Origin: an uncultured Clostridia bacterium
GTDB lineage: Bacteria > Bacillota > Clostridia > Christensenellales > Borkfalkiaceae
Direction: 5' to 3'
Assembly: GCA_934230055.1 (NCBI GenBank)
Contig: CAKQEE010000075.1
Location: 1-5,851, forward strand
DNA: 5,851 nucleotides
Below, piece after piece: positions 5,148 through 5,851 of this stretch (the stretch's first letter is position 1; each line of letters begins with the position of its first letter). Under the pieces are notes generated by a model. It did not search any database and was not told the DNA's origin. It was given only the letters and a program-made list of their open reading frames with translations. A program made the position numbers and the translations under genes.

Positions 5148-5462
5148 ATGAAGATTGCAATTTCGGCTGAATCTACCGTAGACCTTACCAAAGAGCTTTT
5201 AGAAGAATACGAGATAAAAACCGTACCGTTCACCGTTCTTCTCGGCGACAAGGCGGGGCTTGACGGGGAAATAACTTCCCGCGAGATAATCGACTACGTT
5301 ACGAAGAACAAAATTCTTCCCAAAACTTCCGCCGTGAACGAAAGTCAGTACGACGAACATTTTGAAAGTCTTTTGAAAGAAACCCCTGCATCTATTAAAA
5401 TTCCTGCGGAGTCAGTTCCTATAAATGAAGAATTGCCCTTGCTTGAGCTGAAAAGAGGATAA
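5148..5462 (+). pseudogene. Truncated DegV family gene with a foreign tail
   Basis: The first 77 residues (MKIAISAES... to HFESLLK) align without gaps to the upstream DegV protein, with 44 of 77 identical by my count. They include the KTSAVN motif at 59-64. Homology then stops at about base 5379. The last 27 residues (ending LLELKRG) resemble nothing in the DegV family, and the other frames to 5538 hold no DegV motifs, so this is a deletion, not a frameshift. Missing are the SSGLSS loop, IDS, KGGR and C-terminal ligand motifs, so fatty-acid binding is not expected. The ATG at 5148 is chosen because GGAG (5137-5140) lies 7 nt upstream and it matches the paralog's start; an in-frame TTG at 5100 has no RBS. 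Promoter and RBS are intact, so a 104-aa product may still be made. The break could also be an assembly artefact. Confidence 0.82.
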
Positions 5463-5497
5463 AACCTCGCCATATATTTCACCTTTCCTGATAAAAT

Positions 5498-5523
5498 AAA
5501 AAGGCGGAAAAATCCGCCTTTTT
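5498..5523. terminator. Bidirectional intrinsic terminator
   Basis: AAAAAGGCGGA (5498-5508) and TCCGCCTTTTT (5513-5523) are perfect 11-bp arms around an AAAA loop, giving a T-run on either strand. It separates the truncated DegV gene (plus) from rpsR (minus) and should end both transcripts. Confidence 0.93.
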
Positions 5524-5538
5524 GAACATCTAACTATA

Positions 5539-5796
5539 TTAGTTGTTTGTGTAAGGGAGCAAAGCAACATATCTTGCTCTCTTGATAGCTGTTGTCAAAT
5601 GTCTCTGGTGATAAGCACATGTACCTGTTACTCTTCTTGGCACAATCTTGCCTCTTTCAGTAACGTACTTTCTGAGTTTTGCAACATCTTTGTAATCAAT
5701 GTATTCTGCCTTTTCGGCACAGAAAGCGCAAACCTTTTTGCGGTTAGGTCTTCTTGCAGGGTGTCCGCCCTTGAATTCTCTATCGTTTCTTTCCAT
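5539..5796 (-). CDS. rpsR: 30S ribosomal protein bS18
   Basis: The 85-aa product carries the full bS18 pattern: a basic N-terminus, KKVCAFCAEK (20-29), IDYKDVAKLRKYVTERGKI (33-51), PRRVTGTCAYHQRHL (53-67) and IKRARYVALLPY. bS18 sits on the 30S platform beside bS6. C23, C26, C60 and H63 are placed as in the zinc-binding (C+) form of the protein. The RBS AAAGGAGA (minus strand, 5808-5815) lies 12 nt before the ATG, slightly far. It follows the ssb stop by 28 nt, as in the rpsF-ssb-rpsR operon, and would share that operon's promoter outside the window. The nine Ala codons are GCA, GCT or GCC, never GCG, and five of six Thr codons are ACA. This differs from the GCG/ACG/ACC habit of genes to the left. 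Confidence 0.97.
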   Translation of the reverse strand: MERNDREFKGGHPARRPNRKKVCAFCAEKAEYIDYKDVAKLRKYVTERGKIVPRRVTGTCAYHQRHLTTAIKRARYVALLPYTNN

Positions 5797-5824
5797 GGTT
5801 GGAATTTTCTCCTTTACTTAAATT

Positions 5825-5851
5825 TTAAAACGGTAAATCTCCGTCATCTGT
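5825..5851 (-). CDS. ssb: Single-stranded DNA-binding protein, C-terminal fragment
   Basis: Reading the minus strand in from the window edge gives TDDGDLPF and a stop. An acidic tip ending DLPF is the hallmark C-terminus of bacterial SSB, the peptide that docks repair and replication partners. Its position 28 nt upstream of rpsR is the standard rpsF-ssb-rpsR order. Only eight codons and the stop are in the window, so identification rests on the tip plus this gene order. Confidence 0.85.
   Translation of the reverse strand, partial: TDDGDLPF

Noticed and set aside
4852..5251. Minus-strand open frames between and over the DegV genes
   Set aside because: They overlap the candidate operator, promoter and DegV coding start, lack an RBS and show no recognisable domain.
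5379..5538. Frameshift rather than deletion in the second DegV gene
   Set aside because: The other two plus-strand frames contain stops and no DegV motifs, and only about 160 bases remain where about 620 would be needed.

Overview
The window suggests a moderate-GC Firmicutes-type chromosome, probably an uncultured clostridial lineage. Evidence: consensus TTGACA/TATAAT-like promoters with 17-nt spacers, AAGGAG-type ribosome binding sites, a stand-alone bS21 gene, an ssb-rpsR gene order and DegV-family genes. This placement is inference; no taxonomic marker is long enough to settle it by eye.

Left part (1-2080): a promoter drives a 532-residue sodium:neurotransmitter-symporter-type (NSS/SNF) amino-acid or amine transporter with an unusual polyacidic tail. 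A well-formed promoter then drives rpsU (59 aa, ribosomal protein bS21), which ends in a textbook intrinsic terminator. Middle (2081-2960): an intergenic stretch, a 132-aa charged helical protein of unknown function, and hairpins including a strong terminator.

Right-middle (2960-5523): a divergent pair. On the minus strand is an XRE-type helix-turn-helix regulator fused to four membrane segments, apparently expressed as a leaderless mRNA. On the plus strand is a full-length DegV-family (FakB-like, fatty-acid-binding) protein. A second DegV-like gene follows in tandem but stops after the N-terminal 77 homologous residues and ends in an unrelated tail. Both DegV genes are preceded by the same ~53-bp element: a conserved TTAAAATC, a 15-bp TCTAC...GTAGA dyad, and a TTCTACCG half-site at a fixed distance. 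The first copy lies between the divergent regulator and the first DegV gene. This suggests, as inference, that the membrane-tethered regulator controls itself and both DegV genes, perhaps in response to membrane or fatty-acid state.

Right end (5539-5851, minus strand): rpsR (bS18, with Zn-ligand Cys/His residues) and, cut by the window edge, the last eight codons of ssb. This is the 3' part of the usual rpsF-ssb-rpsR operon. It meets the truncated DegV gene at a perfect bidirectional terminator. Codon choice in rpsR and in the foreign tail of the truncated gene differs from the rest of the window, so the region around 5379 is either a deletion/recombination scar or an assembly junction.
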